Source: a virus
Direction: 5' to 3' (one strand)
Virus record (IMG/VR): IMGVR_UViG_3300009164_002570
Location: 1 to 21,036 of that record
Length of the DNA: 21,036 bases
Positions 11,041-17,721 of this stretch are shown in pieces. Below the pieces are notes generated by a model. The model was not told where the DNA came from. It made no database searches and saw only the letters and a list, made by a program, of their open reading frames with translations. Every line of letters begins with the position of its first letter. Position 1 is the first letter of the stretch. Made by a program: the position numbers and the translations under genes.

Positions 11041-11358
11041 ATGAACTATGAATTTATTGGGTGGTGTAAAAAAGATAATCACGATAAAGTGTGGGGTGTA
11101 ATCCTATTAGCCGAAGATGTTCTAGTAAATCCACCTTGGCCCTTTAAGACTAACAAGTATATAACTTTTTGGGGTCGTAGAGGACACAAACTACAAACTA
11201 AATTGTTTGATGGTTCACCATTTGAGGCTGGTGAAATATGTCGTAAGAAAGTGAACAAAGGTTATACAAGAGTAAACAAAGAACAATTGGATGTAGTCTA
11301 TCCAGAGTTTCAGTCTGATTTGGAAAAAACAGCAATGTGGGCAATGTTAAAGTTATAG
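11041..11358 (+). CDS. WGR-domain-like protein, 105 aa
   Basis: The core YITFWGRRGHKLQTKLFDG (40-58) carries the WGR signature W44-G45-R46, and CRKKVNKGYTRVNKEQ (67-82) matches the following K-x-x-K-GY segment of WGR domains. WGR domains occur in PARP proteins and in bacterial and phage proteins and bind nucleic acid ends in PARPs. Here the domain stands alone in a 105-residue protein. The start is the ATG at 11041, with GGAG about a dozen bases upstream, so initiation may be weak. The next gene follows at 8 bases. The domain call is moderate; its function in a phage is unknown. Confidence 0.6.
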   Translation: MNYEFIGWCKKDNHDKVWGVILLAEDVLVNPPWPFKTNKYITFWGRRGHKLQTKLFDGSPFEAGEICRKKVNKGYTRVNKEQLDVVYPEFQSDLEKTAMWAMLKL

Positions 11359-11366
11359 GAGAAAAT

Positions 11367-11861
11367 ATGCCTTGGATTCAAAATGTAGCACTGAGTGATA
11401 TCATAAAAGGTAAACACTATGATCCAGGACCTAACAATGTGTTGATTCAGATTGTTGACTGTGGCATGGAGTTCCCTGAACCCAAATACAAATTCAATAA
11501 TGTTCATCAATTTGAATTCTTAGACTTGGAAAAGAATGACGAGTGTATTGAACCTGAAATGAAAATCACCGATGAGCAAGCCAAGAGTTTGGTACTAATA
11601 CTAAAGCAAGCATTGCTTAATCGTAGTAATGTAATTGTGCATTGTATCGCAGGTGTATGTCGTTCAGGTGCAGTAACAGAGGTTGGGATAATGATGGGCT
11701 TTGATGATACAGAAGATTATCGTAGTCCGAATTTGTTAGTGAAACATAAAATGATGGATGTGTTAGGATTGACGTATGATGAGAATGAACCTCATACTAT
11801 CAATGGCGTAGCATTAGACAGTGGATTGATCGTACCTAAAAAATATAAAGGTGATGTATAA
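11367..11861 (+). CDS. dual-specificity/tyrosine phosphatase-like protein
   Basis: 164 residues. The P-loop IVHCIAGVCRSGAV (90-103) contains H92-C93-x5-R99-S100, the catalytic signature of cysteine-based protein phosphatases. The upstream part (NVLIQIVDCGMEF, FEFLDLE) fits the phosphatase beta-sheet. An Asp or Glu general acid is likely in FLDLEKNDE. It would remove phosphate from Tyr, Ser/Thr or a non-protein substrate. The start is the ATG at 11367 with AGGAG; an earlier GTG at 11337 lies inside the previous gene and has no ribosome site. The stop overlaps the next start (TAATG). The fold call is good; the substrate is unknown. Confidence 0.8.
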   Translation: MPWIQNVALSDIIKGKHYDPGPNNVLIQIVDCGMEFPEPKYKFNNVHQFEFLDLEKNDECIEPEMKITDEQAKSLVLILKQALLNRSNVIVHCIAGVCRSGAVTEVGIMMGFDDTEDYRSPNLLVKHKMMDVLGLTYDENEPHTINGVALDSGLIVPKKYKGDV

Positions 11862-12220
11862 TGGAAGTTATGTTGAGAGACCAGGTTGAAGTAGCAGATG
11901 AACTTTACACAGGTAAAGTAGTTGTTGCTGGTGCAGTTGCAGTAGTGTACAGCCCTGGCTTTGGTGCTGGATGGTATAGTTGGAATCGTCAGTATCCTGA
12001 ACTAGTTTTTGATCCAGCAATAGTTCACATGGTAACAGCAGGAAAATTTGATGAACTTGAAACTTTTATGGTATTGAAATACCCTGATGTATATTTAGGC
12101 GGTCTGAAAGATTTAGAAGTTGAATGGGTTAAAGTAGGTAGAATGTTTAGAATCGCAGAATACGATGGTAATGAATCAATAGAATATAAAGATCAAGATG
12201 ATGAATGGTTTCTAGCGTGA
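11861..12220 (+). CDS. hypothetical protein, 119 aa
   Basis: Not recognised. A mixed alpha/beta acidic protein. The glycine- and aromatic-rich segment YSPGFGAGWYSWNRQYPELVFDP (30-52) is its most distinctive part, followed by two strand-helix units (FDELETFMVLKYPDVYLGGL, DLEVEWVKVGRMFRIAEYDG). I have a vague memory of this GAGWYSWN pattern in phage proteins of unknown function but cannot name a family. It is translationally coupled to the phosphatase gene (TAATG) and followed by a 9-base gap to the next ORF. Confidence 0.75.
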   Translation: MEVMLRDQVEVADELYTGKVVVAGAVAVVYSPGFGAGWYSWNRQYPELVFDPAIVHMVTAGKFDELETFMVLKYPDVYLGGLKDLEVEWVKVGRMFRIAEYDGNESIEYKDQDDEWFLA

Positions 12221-12229
12221 AGGAAAAGA

Positions 12230-12445
12230 ATGTATAAGATAGAAGAAAAAGAATTTTTAACACTTGATTTGGCAATGGCACATGCTAAGGCATTGAATGT
12301 CTTTGTCACAATCAAAGGTGTTGAGTTTGAGATTTGTGGTAAGTTTGGGGTAGATAGTGTCAGTGATGGTGTGTGTCCTGACGGGGTAGCATACGATTGG
12401 AACAAGGCTAGCCGAATTGGTCGTGTTAAAAAGGAACGAGTATAA
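12230..12445 (+). CDS. hypothetical protein, 71 aa
   Basis: Not recognised as a named family. An N-terminal helix (LDLAMAHAKALN) is followed by beta segments VFVTIKGVEFEICGKFGVDSV and a basic tail (DWNKASRIGRVKKERV). The overall pattern of a short helix plus beta hairpin is common among small phage proteins. The ribosome site AAGGA is 6 bases before the ATG, and the stop shares its last base with the next start. It has three Cys-Pro or Cys-Gly contexts (EICGK, VCPDG) but too few Cys for a zinc site. Function unknown. Confidence 0.75.
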   Translation: MYKIEEKEFLTLDLAMAHAKALNVFVTIKGVEFEICGKFGVDSVSDGVCPDGVAYDWNKASRIGRVKKERV

Positions 12446-12753
12446 TGGCAACCATATATCTAGATCCATACGCATACTTTGACGAGAAGTATGTGAGCGA
12501 GATTTTGGCATTGCACCCTGCTGAGTGTATATTTGAATTGGACGCACCTACAAAAATTGTGCAACGGTTGTCAGTTAAAACCAAACATGAGTGGATCGAG
12601 GGCTTGCGATACAAAGGAGACGATGAACAGCAACGCAAAAATCTGCAAGAATTTCGAGCCTGTTGGACGGCCAGCGAAATCTACTGCCCGCATGAGGGCA
12701 TTGACAGACGAGCAGAGTTAGGAATTAAAAGTTTAGATTGGGAGACCGTATGA
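12445..12753 (+). CDS. hypothetical protein, 102 aa
   Basis: Not recognised. A soluble, charged protein with probable helices (EKYVSEILALHPAECIFEL, WIEGLRYKGDDEQQRKNLQEFRACW). It starts in a TAATG overlap with the previous gene and ends in an ATGA overlap with the next. The region has slightly higher GC than its neighbours (12600-12700), though the frame is clearly coding by its overlaps and ribosome signals. No membrane or secretion signal. Function unknown. Confidence 0.7.
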   Translation: MATIYLDPYAYFDEKYVSEILALHPAECIFELDAPTKIVQRLSVKTKHEWIEGLRYKGDDEQQRKNLQEFRACWTASEIYCPHEGIDRRAELGIKSLDWETV

Positions 12754-12950
12754 AATTCAGATTGTTGAAACAGCATTTTGATATGCCAGCAGGATCGGAG
12801 TGGTTTGATGTAGGTCCTGTTATGCCCCTACCTGGTTCAAGTGAATCCCGTCTTGTAACTGAAATAGAAGGAGACACCTCAGAGGGCTGTTTCAGAATTG
12901 TTCCTACGGATAAATTAGAATTAGTAAAAAGTACTACAACCCAAGGTTGA
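12750..12950 (+). CDS. hypothetical protein, 66 aa
   Basis: Not recognised. A small protein with alternating strands (KFRLLKQHFDMPAGSEWFDVGP, SRLVTEIEGDTSEGCFRIVPTDKLELV), likely a small beta-barrel. The ATG at 12750 is chosen because GGGAG lies 5-6 bases upstream and it gives the ATGA overlap; an upstream TTG at 12738 is inferior. The last codons (TTQG) and the TGA stop are part of the repeated promoter body: the TGA is inside TTGACA. It closes the block that began at 10240. Confidence 0.7.
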   Translation: MKFRLLKQHFDMPAGSEWFDVGPVMPLPGSSESRLVTEIEGDTSEGCFRIVPTDKLELVKSTTTQG

Positions 12951-12975
12951 CAATAAATGGCTTTGGGTATACAAT
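12947..12975 (+). promoter_or_regulatory. cassette promoter
   Basis: TTGACA (12947-12952), 17 bp, TACAAT (12970-12975), body ATAAATGGCTTTGGGTA. The upstream CCCAAG forms a short inverted repeat with CTTTGGG. The -35 contains the upstream gene's TGA. Confidence 0.88.
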
Positions 12976-13004
12976 AGAGGCTTCTGTAGTGAAAAGGAGC
13001 TTTT

Positions 13005-13205
13005 ATGTCTTACGTTGTTTTCAAGCACAATAAAGAATACGGTCCTCGCAAGGGTCTTGAGGGTCCGTTTCACTATCCCAATGGTCAGGTTCTGTATTAT
13101 GATCCTAAAGAAGGTGAGTACTACGATCCTCGCACCGACTTCTACGTTGACCGTGACGAGGTCGCCACTCTGCAAAATTCAATTTTTGAAGTACTCAAAA
13201 AGTAG
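13005..13205 (+). CDS. hypothetical protein, 66 aa, Tyr/Asp-rich
   Basis: Not recognised. A small protein rich in Tyr, Asp, Pro and Gly (FHYPNGQVLYYDPKEGEYYDPRTDFYVDRDE). YYDPKEGEYYDPRTDFY is an internal near-repeat of YYDP. A short helix closes the protein (VATLQNSIFEVLKK). The ribosome site AAAGGAG is 5-6 bases before the ATG. It is a single gene between two cassette promoters. The tyrosine-rich, repetitive character suggests a small structured domain, not a disordered peptide. Function unknown. Confidence 0.75.
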   Translation: MSYVVFKHNKEYGPRKGLEGPFHYPNGQVLYYDPKEGEYYDPRTDFYVDRDEVATLQNSIFEVLKK

Positions 13206-13216
13206 TACTTTTTAGT

Positions 13217-13257
13217 TATACCCAAAGGTTGACAATAAATGTCTTTGGGTATATAAT
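13217..13257 (+). promoter_or_regulatory. cassette promoter inside an 11-bp inverted repeat
   Basis: TTGACA (13229-13234), 17 bp, TATAAT (13252-13257). TATACCCAAAG (13217-13227) and CTTTGGGTATA (13243-13253) form a perfect inverted repeat that encloses the -35 and overlaps the -10. This is the clearest example of the promoter stem-loop arrangement in the window. Confidence 0.92.
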
Positions 13258-13288
13258 ACTTGTATTGATTGATTAAAGGAGCTTACAG

Positions 13289-13561
13289 ATGCGTACAAAA
13301 ACAGTGATTGAAGGTTTCAAGAATTCACAAAAATTTCGTGTGATTTTCAAAGGTGATGGATCCGAAAACGAAATCGGTCTGTACATGACAATCAGCCAAA
13401 TGACTGAAATGTTTGCTACCACTCTTGCACGTACACTGGTTTGGGAAGCATTGATTCAATTGTCTTACGAGCGCCGTTTGGCTGAGGCAACTCGCAATCC
13501 TGTCCCGACAGGTCTTGGTACTACAATTCGCAACAAGCAAATTCAATTAGATTTGGTTTAA
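13289..13561 (+). CDS. hypothetical protein, 90 aa
   Basis: Not recognised. It begins with strands (TKTVIEGFKNSQKFRVIFKGDG) and continues with a long amphipathic helix (ISQMTEMFATTLARTLVWEALIQLSYERRLAEA). The ribosome site AAAGGAG lies in the conserved cassette leader. The stop is followed by AGGAG for the next small ORF, so the two are co-expressed. No membrane or secretion signal. The strand-plus-helix layout could be a small DNA- or RNA-binding protein, but no motif supports this. Confidence 0.75.
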   Translation: MRTKTVIEGFKNSQKFRVIFKGDGSENEIGLYMTISQMTEMFATTLARTLVWEALIQLSYERRLAEATRNPVPTGLGTTIRNKQIQLDLV

Positions 13562-13570
13562 GGAGTTAAC

Positions 13571-13738
13571 ATGAAATTAGAAACCGCTCTCAACGTGATT
13601 AACAAGGAAGCTAAGTTTTTGGGCTTGACCTCTTTTGCAATGATGCAATTTATTGCAAAGAATCCCTTGGCACAACCAAAAAAGACATTAGAAGCCTTTA
13701 AGGTTGTGAAAGAAAGTGTTATAAATACTTTTGAGTAA
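13571..13738 (+). CDS. hypothetical protein, 55 aa
   Basis: Not recognised. A short helical protein (MKLETALNVINKEAKFLGLTSFAMMQ...) followed by FIAKNPLAQPKKTLEAFKVVKESVINTFE. AAGGAG lies 5-6 bases before the ATG, overlapping the previous stop region, which supports translation. The size and Lys-rich helices match other phage small proteins. It is followed by 12 bases and then the HNH gene. Function unknown. Confidence 0.65.
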   Translation: MKLETALNVINKEAKFLGLTSFAMMQFIAKNPLAQPKKTLEAFKVVKESVINTFE

Positions 13739-13750
13739 AAAGGTTAAATT

Positions 13751-14170
13751 ATGGCGGCATCATCTCTATTGGAAGTATCAGAATTAAATGCAAATGCCCT
13801 ATGGCTTAGAAACCGGTCAAACCCCGTAACAGCACTTAAAACCTGTTACAATAAAATCAAAAGTTGTTGTAATTTAAATATTCGCCGTAAAGAGCGTGGT
13901 ATTACCTTAGAAGTAACATTTGAGCAGTGTTTGGAGCTGTATAATAAACAAAATGGTAGGTGTGCTATATCCGGAAGAGTGCTGGTTGGTAATGCCGGTC
14001 ATGTAGATAAAATTTCAATTGACAGAATTGATTCAAAGTTACCATACAGTATTGATAACATTCAATTAGTTACAGTTCAAATAAATCGAGGTAAAAGTGA
14101 CTTCCAACCAGAGGATTTTATTGCAATGTGTGCATCAGTTACAGAATTTCAAAAGAAATTAAAAGGTTGA
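13751..14170 (+). CDS. HNH endonuclease-like protein
   Basis: 139 residues. The C-terminal half carries an HNH core of the phage type: GRCAISG (69-75) at the usual Cys position, KISIDRIDSK (87-96) in place of the DHI motif, DNIQLV (102-107) and QINRGKSDF (110-118). The first His of the classical motif is replaced (DRID), as in a known group of phage HNH proteins, so activity is likely but not certain. The N-terminal part is basic (KTCYNKIKSCCNLNIRRKERG) and probably contacts DNA. It is free-standing and not within an intron, so it may be a homing endonuclease. The ribosome site is weak. The stop TGA lies in the next -35. Confidence 0.8.
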   Translation: MAASSLLEVSELNANALWLRNRSNPVTALKTCYNKIKSCCNLNIRRKERGITLEVTFEQCLELYNKQNGRCAISGRVLVGNAGHVDKISIDRIDSKLPYSIDNIQLVTVQINRGKSDFQPEDFIAMCASVTEFQKKLKG

Positions 14171-14195
14171 CAATAAATCGGTTTGGGTATATAAT
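14167..14195 (+). promoter_or_regulatory. cassette promoter
   Basis: TTGACA (14167-14172), 17 bp, TATAAT (14190-14195), body ATAAATCGGTTTGGGTA. The TGA stop of the HNH gene is inside the -35. The following leader (AATCTTAAACAGT, then AGGAG) is shared with the promoters at 20370 and 20946. Confidence 0.9.
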
Positions 14196-14229
14196 AGAAT
14201 CTTAAACAGTAAACAACAGGAGTTTGCAA

Positions 14230-14694
14230 ATGGGTACACGTTCACTTATCGCAGTTGTTCATGGTAATAACTACAAAACAGTTTACTGTCATTGGGATGG
14301 CTATTTGTCATACAATGGTCGTATTTTGCAAGAACACTATGATTCACCTAAAGCAAACAACCTTGTTGCATTTGGTAATATCTCTAGTCTCAAACCCAGT
14401 ATCGGTGAAAAGCATCCCTTCAGTCAATTTGATACTGATATGTCAGCCAAAGAGTTTGAAGAAAAATATAGCAACATGACTACATTCTATGGTCGTGACC
14501 GTGATGAAGAAGGTCAAGAGTTTGTCACACATACTAGCAAAGAATCATTGATTGAACATTTCAATGATGGTTGGTGTGAGTTTGCATACATTATGAAAGA
14601 TAACACCTGGTATGTTATGTTTCAAGGTGATGAGAATTTTTATTTGTTGTCAGAAGAATTAGCCAAAGAAAAAGACACGGTAGAGGTAAAATAA
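14230..14694 (+). CDS. conserved phage protein (MGTRSLIAVV family), 154 aa
   Basis: The N-terminus MGTRSLIAVVHGNNYKTVYCHWDGYLSYNG belongs to a family that recurs in phages and some bacteria with an N-terminal MGTRSxI and a WDGY motif. Its function is unknown to me. The rest is acidic with likely helices (SAKEFEEKYSNM, ESLIEHFNDGWCEF). The start is the ATG at 14230 with CAGGAG upstream; an earlier in-frame TTG gives two extra residues without support. The stop overlaps the next gene's start (TAATG). Recognised as a recurring phage family, not assigned a role. Confidence 0.8.
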   Translation: MGTRSLIAVVHGNNYKTVYCHWDGYLSYNGRILQEHYDSPKANNLVAFGNISSLKPSIGEKHPFSQFDTDMSAKEFEEKYSNMTTFYGRDRDEEGQEFVTHTSKESLIEHFNDGWCEFAYIMKDNTWYVMFQGDENFYLLSEELAKEKDTVEVK

Positions 14695-15017
14695 TGAAAA
14701 AGGTACTAATCACTTTAGCAATGGTAGTCAGTACCTTTGCTCATTCTCAGACATATCCGGCTAATGATCCAATGTGTCGCAACAATCAATTCAACTGTAC
14801 CTACGAACCTAAGTCTTGGCAGGGTACTGTTGAACTACGGGTAGACGCAAACACAACCGAAATTTGTAACAAATTAATGGGTACAAATGATCCCGGTGTT
14901 GTGTCATGCGCTACGCAATACAGCAATTCACGGTGTGTTATACACGTTAAACCTAAAACTTCAATGGCATTAATTGGACATGAGTTCCGTCATTGTAGCG
15001 AAGGCGCTTGGCATTAA
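14694..15017 (+). CDS. exported HExxH protein, 107 aa
   Basis: Residues 1-16 form a signal peptide (KKVLITLAMVVSTFA). Six Cys in the mature part (28, 35, 58, 72, 81, 101) suggest disulfides in the periplasm. ALIGHEFRHCSEGAWH (92-107) contains HEFRH (H96, E97, H100), a zinc-peptidase helix, with H107 as a possible third ligand. The protein is short for a peptidase, so a metal-binding or inhibitor role is an alternative. It is translationally coupled to the gene before it. This is the window's second HExxH protein and, unlike the one at 9303, it is exported. The enzyme call is tentative. Confidence 0.65.
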   Translation: MKKVLITLAMVVSTFAHSQTYPANDPMCRNNQFNCTYEPKSWQGTVELRVDANTTEICNKLMGTNDPGVVSCATQYSNSRCVIHVKPKTSMALIGHEFRHCSEGAWH

Positions 15018-15026
15018 GGAGTAATC

Positions 15027-15242
15027 ATGTTATATCAATTAGTTATCATTACCAATATGGCAGTAGTGCCCTGGCAGGGTGTCCAGTTTCAGAATTTGGA
15101 ACAATGCATGAAAGAAAAAAGTAGACTTTCGGCTAGTATGAATACAGAGTGTATGCCCATAATGAGCCAAGAACAGTTGCAAAAAAACCTGCAATCAAGT
15201 ATAATGATGATTATGAGTGTAATGAAACAACTACCTGAATGA
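15027..15242 (+). CDS. hypothetical protein, 71 aa
   Basis: Not recognised. The N-terminal VIITNMAVVPWQGVQFQNLEQCMKEKSRL resembles a weak signal or short hydrophobic segment followed by a helix. The C-terminal half is Met-rich (SIMMIMSVMKQ). Two Cys (EQCMKEK, TECMP) could form a disulfide if exported. The ribosome site AAGGAG is 5-6 bases before the ATG. The stop overlaps the next start (ATGA). The gene before it is also exported, so both may act in the envelope. Function unknown. Confidence 0.65.
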   Translation: MLYQLVIITNMAVVPWQGVQFQNLEQCMKEKSRLSASMNTECMPIMSQEQLQKNLQSSIMMIMSVMKQLPE

Positions 15243-15481
15243 ATGTAACACCTACTGATAATGTAGAATTCTTAATTAAGCAAGCACAATCCATAAGGAA
15301 TGTTGATGCTAGAATACGCCAACACGGTATTGACTTGCATAATCTACATGAAAAAGAAAGAACTAGACGACAGCAATTGGAAAAGAATAGAGAATTGATG
15401 ATGTTGGATAAACAGTATTATGAAAAAGCCTATGATAAATCCAAGATGATTAAGGGCACAAACGTAGATTTATATATTTGA
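15239..15481 (+). CDS. hypothetical helical protein, 80 aa
   Basis: Not recognised. Highly charged and almost certainly one long helix: DARIRQHGIDLHNLHEKERTRRQQLEKNRELMMLDKQYYEKAYDK has heptad-like spacing of hydrophobics, suggesting a coiled coil. No membrane segment. It starts in an ATGA overlap with the gene before. The next gene begins 30 bases on behind a weak ribosome site. Function unknown. Confidence 0.7.
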   Translation: MNVTPTDNVEFLIKQAQSIRNVDARIRQHGIDLHNLHEKERTRRQQLEKNRELMMLDKQYYEKAYDKSKMIKGTNVDLYI

Positions 15482-15511
15482 ACTTTCTAACTTAGAAAAG
15501 GCAGTGATTGT

Positions 15512-15733
15512 ATGACATGTAAAACAATTTATACAGAGGTTGAAGTTGATGTTGACCTCAGTGATTTTGAAACTGAAGACCTAATTGAAGAATTAGAAAG
15601 TCGTGGTGCTGGTTCTGATTATAGTGATGGTAAAGAAATGCTTGAGGCCATATATGAAAAGCGCAGATTAGGCAAAGACTATCAAGTTGAACTAGACCAC
15701 TTGATTTGGAATGGCTTGGGTAAAGTACTATGA
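15512..15733 (+). CDS. hypothetical acidic protein, 73 aa
   Basis: Not recognised. An acidic N-terminus (IYTEVEVDVDLSDFETEDLIEELESRGAG) is followed by two helices (GKEMLEAIYEKRRLGKDYQVELDHLIWNGLG). I recall similar small acidic phage proteins with a VDVDLSDF-type opening, without a known function. The ribosome site before the ATG is poor (GGCAGTGATTGT). The stop overlaps the next start (ATGA). Function unknown. Confidence 0.7.
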   Translation: MTCKTIYTEVEVDVDLSDFETEDLIEELESRGAGSDYSDGKEMLEAIYEKRRLGKDYQVELDHLIWNGLGKVL

Positions 15734-16011
15734 TTCGTTTAAATTTTGAGATTGACTATCCTTTCACTAGTACGTCATTCAATCATATTTTTAATTATGT
15801 TTGTGGTACGCCCTTCAAACACAAATATTTTGAATTTGAAGTATTTCAAGACTGTGAAAATCTATTGCATTTTAAATTTGATTGGCGTAGAAAAGGTGAC
15901 CATGCAGGTGTTAAACTAGAGTTAGGTTTGTTTGGATATGAAATCATGTTTTCTTTATATGATAACAGACATTGGGATTATAAAAACAATTGCTGGACAA
16001 AAAGTGATTGA
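15730..16011 (+). CDS. hypothetical protein, 93 aa
   Basis: Not recognised. Rich in aromatic and beta-forming residues: IRLNFEIDYPFTSTSFNHIFNYVCGTPF, KYFEFEVFQDCENLLHFKFDWRRKG and VKLELGLFGYEIMFSLYDNRHWDY. It is probably an all-beta domain. It starts in an ATGA overlap with the previous gene. The stop codon lies within the TTGACA of a promoter that drives the next gene. No membrane or secretion signal. Function unknown. Confidence 0.7.
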   Translation: MIRLNFEIDYPFTSTSFNHIFNYVCGTPFKHKYFEFEVFQDCENLLHFKFDWRRKGDHAGVKLELGLFGYEIMFSLYDNRHWDYKNNCWTKSD

Positions 16012-16036
16012 CAATTTGTGTAGGAGATGATAGAAT
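16008..16036 (+). promoter_or_regulatory. promoter embedded in a gene end
   Basis: TTGACA (16008-16013), 17 bp, TAGAAT (16031-16036). The TGA stop of the preceding gene is inside the -35. Predicted start is about 16043, which fixes the next gene's start at ATG 16062 (AAGGAG at 16050-16055) rather than upstream codons. Confidence 0.7.
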
Positions 16037-16061
16037 GATTATTTTAAACAAGGAGAAAGTT

Positions 16062-16463
16062 ATGTTGAGAGGTTTATTTAGAGGTACATTGGACATTTTG
16101 TATGATACACATAATAGTGCTAGGATTAAAATGAATAGCCATATTCGCACATTTGACGATAATACAACTGCCCATACGTTTATTAAACAAAGTGTGATTG
16201 GTTTTTGGAGAATGCTTTTTGAAATTCTATTGAATTTGTATTTGGTGTTTACACTATCATTGGTTACTGCAATAATTTTATGTGTAGTTATTGTTGCTTG
16301 GCCTCTGACGTTTTTGTCTGTTGCTTTTACATCATTGGCAGAAAATATGACTGATGATAGGAGATTTCAGCAACAAATTGACGCGGAGAAAGCCGCACAA
16401 GAAGCAGTAAAGATTGAACCTTCTTTGGATACACCTGTGACTAAAGTTAAATCTAAGGTATAA
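16062..16463 (+). CDS. membrane protein, 133 aa
   Basis: Two transmembrane helices lie close together: MLFEILLNLYLVFTLSLVTA and IILCVVIVAWPLTFLSVAFT (about residues 51-90). A soluble N-terminal region (RGTLDILYDTHNSARIKMN) precedes them and a charged helical tail follows (DDRRFQQQIDAEKAAQEAVKIEPS). The pair is probably a hairpin with both ends in the cytoplasm. The start is the ATG at 16062, chosen because it follows the predicted transcription start and has a good AAGGAG; the alternative ATG at 16035 would lie before it. No family is recognised. Confidence 0.75.
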   Translation: MLRGLFRGTLDILYDTHNSARIKMNSHIRTFDDNTTAHTFIKQSVIGFWRMLFEILLNLYLVFTLSLVTAIILCVVIVAWPLTFLSVAFTSLAENMTDDRRFQQQIDAEKAAQEAVKIEPSLDTPVTKVKSKV

Positions 16464-16465
16464 TT

Positions 16466-17020
16466 ATGGTAACCATTGTAAAACATGAATGGCATAGTCA
16501 TGACCGCCAATATGCAATTGAACTTGATGAAAGTTTGTTGAGTGAAATCTATCCTGACTTGGATGAAGATGAGATTGCACAAAAACTAGCAGACATTGAA
16601 TCCGGTGAAGTTGACTATGAGGAAGTTCTTGACGATGCCTATAATAACGATGTTGAAATTGAATGGGATTTTCAATATGATGATTGTTGGACTGACCGAA
16701 AAGGCGGGTATGATGTTACCTATGAATTAGGAGATGAAGATAGTTGGGTTACACCACCGAAAGATCCTGAACCAACTCACAAATGCACCAAGTGTCGTTG
16801 GATTGGTCAAAGTTATGGAACTCGCACAGCATACTTACGTGAAGATGGAACTGTAATTGAAGATTATTTTGGTACAGAAGAAGAATCACATAGTACAAAG
16901 GATACTTGTCCAATGTGTGATAGTGATACAGAACTAACTGAAGTTGGTCTTAAAGAAAAACAAGAGCGTGATGAACGTGAGGCACGTTGGGCGGCAGAAG
17001 AATCGAAAGATGAAGAATAA
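16466..17020 (+). CDS. acidic zinc-ribbon-like protein, 184 aa
   Basis: An N-terminal acidic region (ESLLSEIYPDLDEDEIAQKLADIESGEVDYEEVLDD) and a WDFQYDDCW segment precede a C-terminal zinc-binding pair: CTKC (107-110) and CPMC (148-151), about 37 residues apart, consistent with a zinc ribbon. The tail is a charged helix. This could be a nucleic-acid-binding or protein-protein module. The ATG follows the previous stop by two bases with a weak AAGG. The end overlaps the following gene by 11 bases. Function unknown. Confidence 0.75.
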   Translation: MVTIVKHEWHSHDRQYAIELDESLLSEIYPDLDEDEIAQKLADIESGEVDYEEVLDDAYNNDVEIEWDFQYDDCWTDRKGGYDVTYELGDEDSWVTPPKDPEPTHKCTKCRWIGQSYGTRTAYLREDGTVIEDYFGTEEESHSTKDTCPMCDSDTELTEVGLKEKQERDEREARWAAEESKDEE

Positions 17021-17228
17021 AGAAGAAATTATCCATGACATGTGTTATACCTATAGACATGATTATGGGTTGCGTAAAACAGACACTGAGCCTCCTTGGA
17101 CATCAGGTATGACTGAGCAGGATGCCAAAATGCTTTACAAGGTAATGGAACAGATATACAATAACAACATTGAACCTATCATTGAACAGTTAAAAGGGAA
17201 AGACAATGCATCTAAAAGAAGTAAATGA
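17010..17228 (+). CDS. hypothetical protein, 72 aa
   Basis: Not recognised. The start is the ATG at 17010, which gives an 11-base overlap with the zinc-ribbon gene; an upstream start would run far into that gene. The protein is helical and charged (KEEIIHDMCYTYRHDYGL, MTEQDAKMLYKVMEQIYNNNIEPIIEQLKG). The segment YRHDYGLRKTDTEPPWTSGMTEQDA has the look of a small conserved phage domain. It overlaps the next gene by 23 bases, so expression is coupled. Function unknown. Confidence 0.7.
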   Translation: MKNKEEIIHDMCYTYRHDYGLRKTDTEPPWTSGMTEQDAKMLYKVMEQIYNNNIEPIIEQLKGKDNASKRSK

Positions 17229-17721
17229 AATAACAGAACATAAAATTGTTGGTGGTAGTGACTATCAATGGCATTGTTATCCTGATGCACGTATGTTAGA
17301 TTATGAAAGTGAATTTGCTTATATCGGTGTGATATACAGTACATCAGACCAAAAAATTTATGAGGTTGATGTAAGTATAAAACCTGATGCATGGGACAAA
17401 GAAGATAAAGATATGCGTCCATATCGTTGGTTGAATCCTGATTACAAAGAAGCATACTTTAGTGAATGTAAAAAGCGTGGTATCAAAAAGAACCTTGCAT
17501 GGGATGATGTTAAGTGGATTGACTTAGAAGTTGCAGAAGATTTCTTAGAGAAGGCTATAGCAATCTTTAATGGTGAATCACATGACACACGTGTTCAAGT
17601 TCCTATTGAATTGGAAGATGACGTTATGTTACACTTGTGCATGGAAGCGCATAAACGTGATATTACACTGAACCAAATGGTTGAGAAAGTGTTACGTGAA
17701 GTAATAAAAACACATGAATAA
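17206..17721 (+). CDS. protein with C-terminal ribbon-helix-helix, 171 aa
   Basis: The C-terminal part TRVQVPIELEDDVMLHLCMEAHKRDITLNQMVEKVLREVI (128-167) has the ribbon-helix-helix pattern: a beta strand (VQVPI), a first helix and a second helix after DITLNQMVEK. RHH domains dimerise and bind DNA, as in Arc and antitoxins. The N-terminal 125 residues are unrecognised (VGGSDYQWHCYPDARMLDYESEFAYIGVIYST). It may be a phage-encoded regulator. The start ATG overlaps the preceding gene by 23 bases behind AAAGGGA. The stop overlaps the next start. The RHH call is moderate. Confidence 0.7.
   Translation: MHLKEVNEITEHKIVGGSDYQWHCYPDARMLDYESEFAYIGVIYSTSDQKIYEVDVSIKPDAWDKEDKDMRPYRWLNPDYKEAYFSECKKRGIKKNLAWDDVKWIDLEVAEDFLEKAIAIFNGESHDTRVQVPIELEDDVMLHLCMEAHKRDITLNQMVEKVLREVIKTHE

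Noticed and set aside
11337-11366. GTG start for the phosphatase
   Set aside because: It lies within the previous gene without a ribosome site; ATG 11367 has AGGAG.
13217-13253. Rho-independent terminator
   Set aside because: The inverted repeat encloses a -35 and overlaps a -10 and has no T-run, so a promoter-associated role fits better.
10240-14170. Homing endonucleases inside introns or inteins
   Set aside because: Neither the GIY-YIG nor the HNH gene interrupts another gene; both are free-standing with their own signals.
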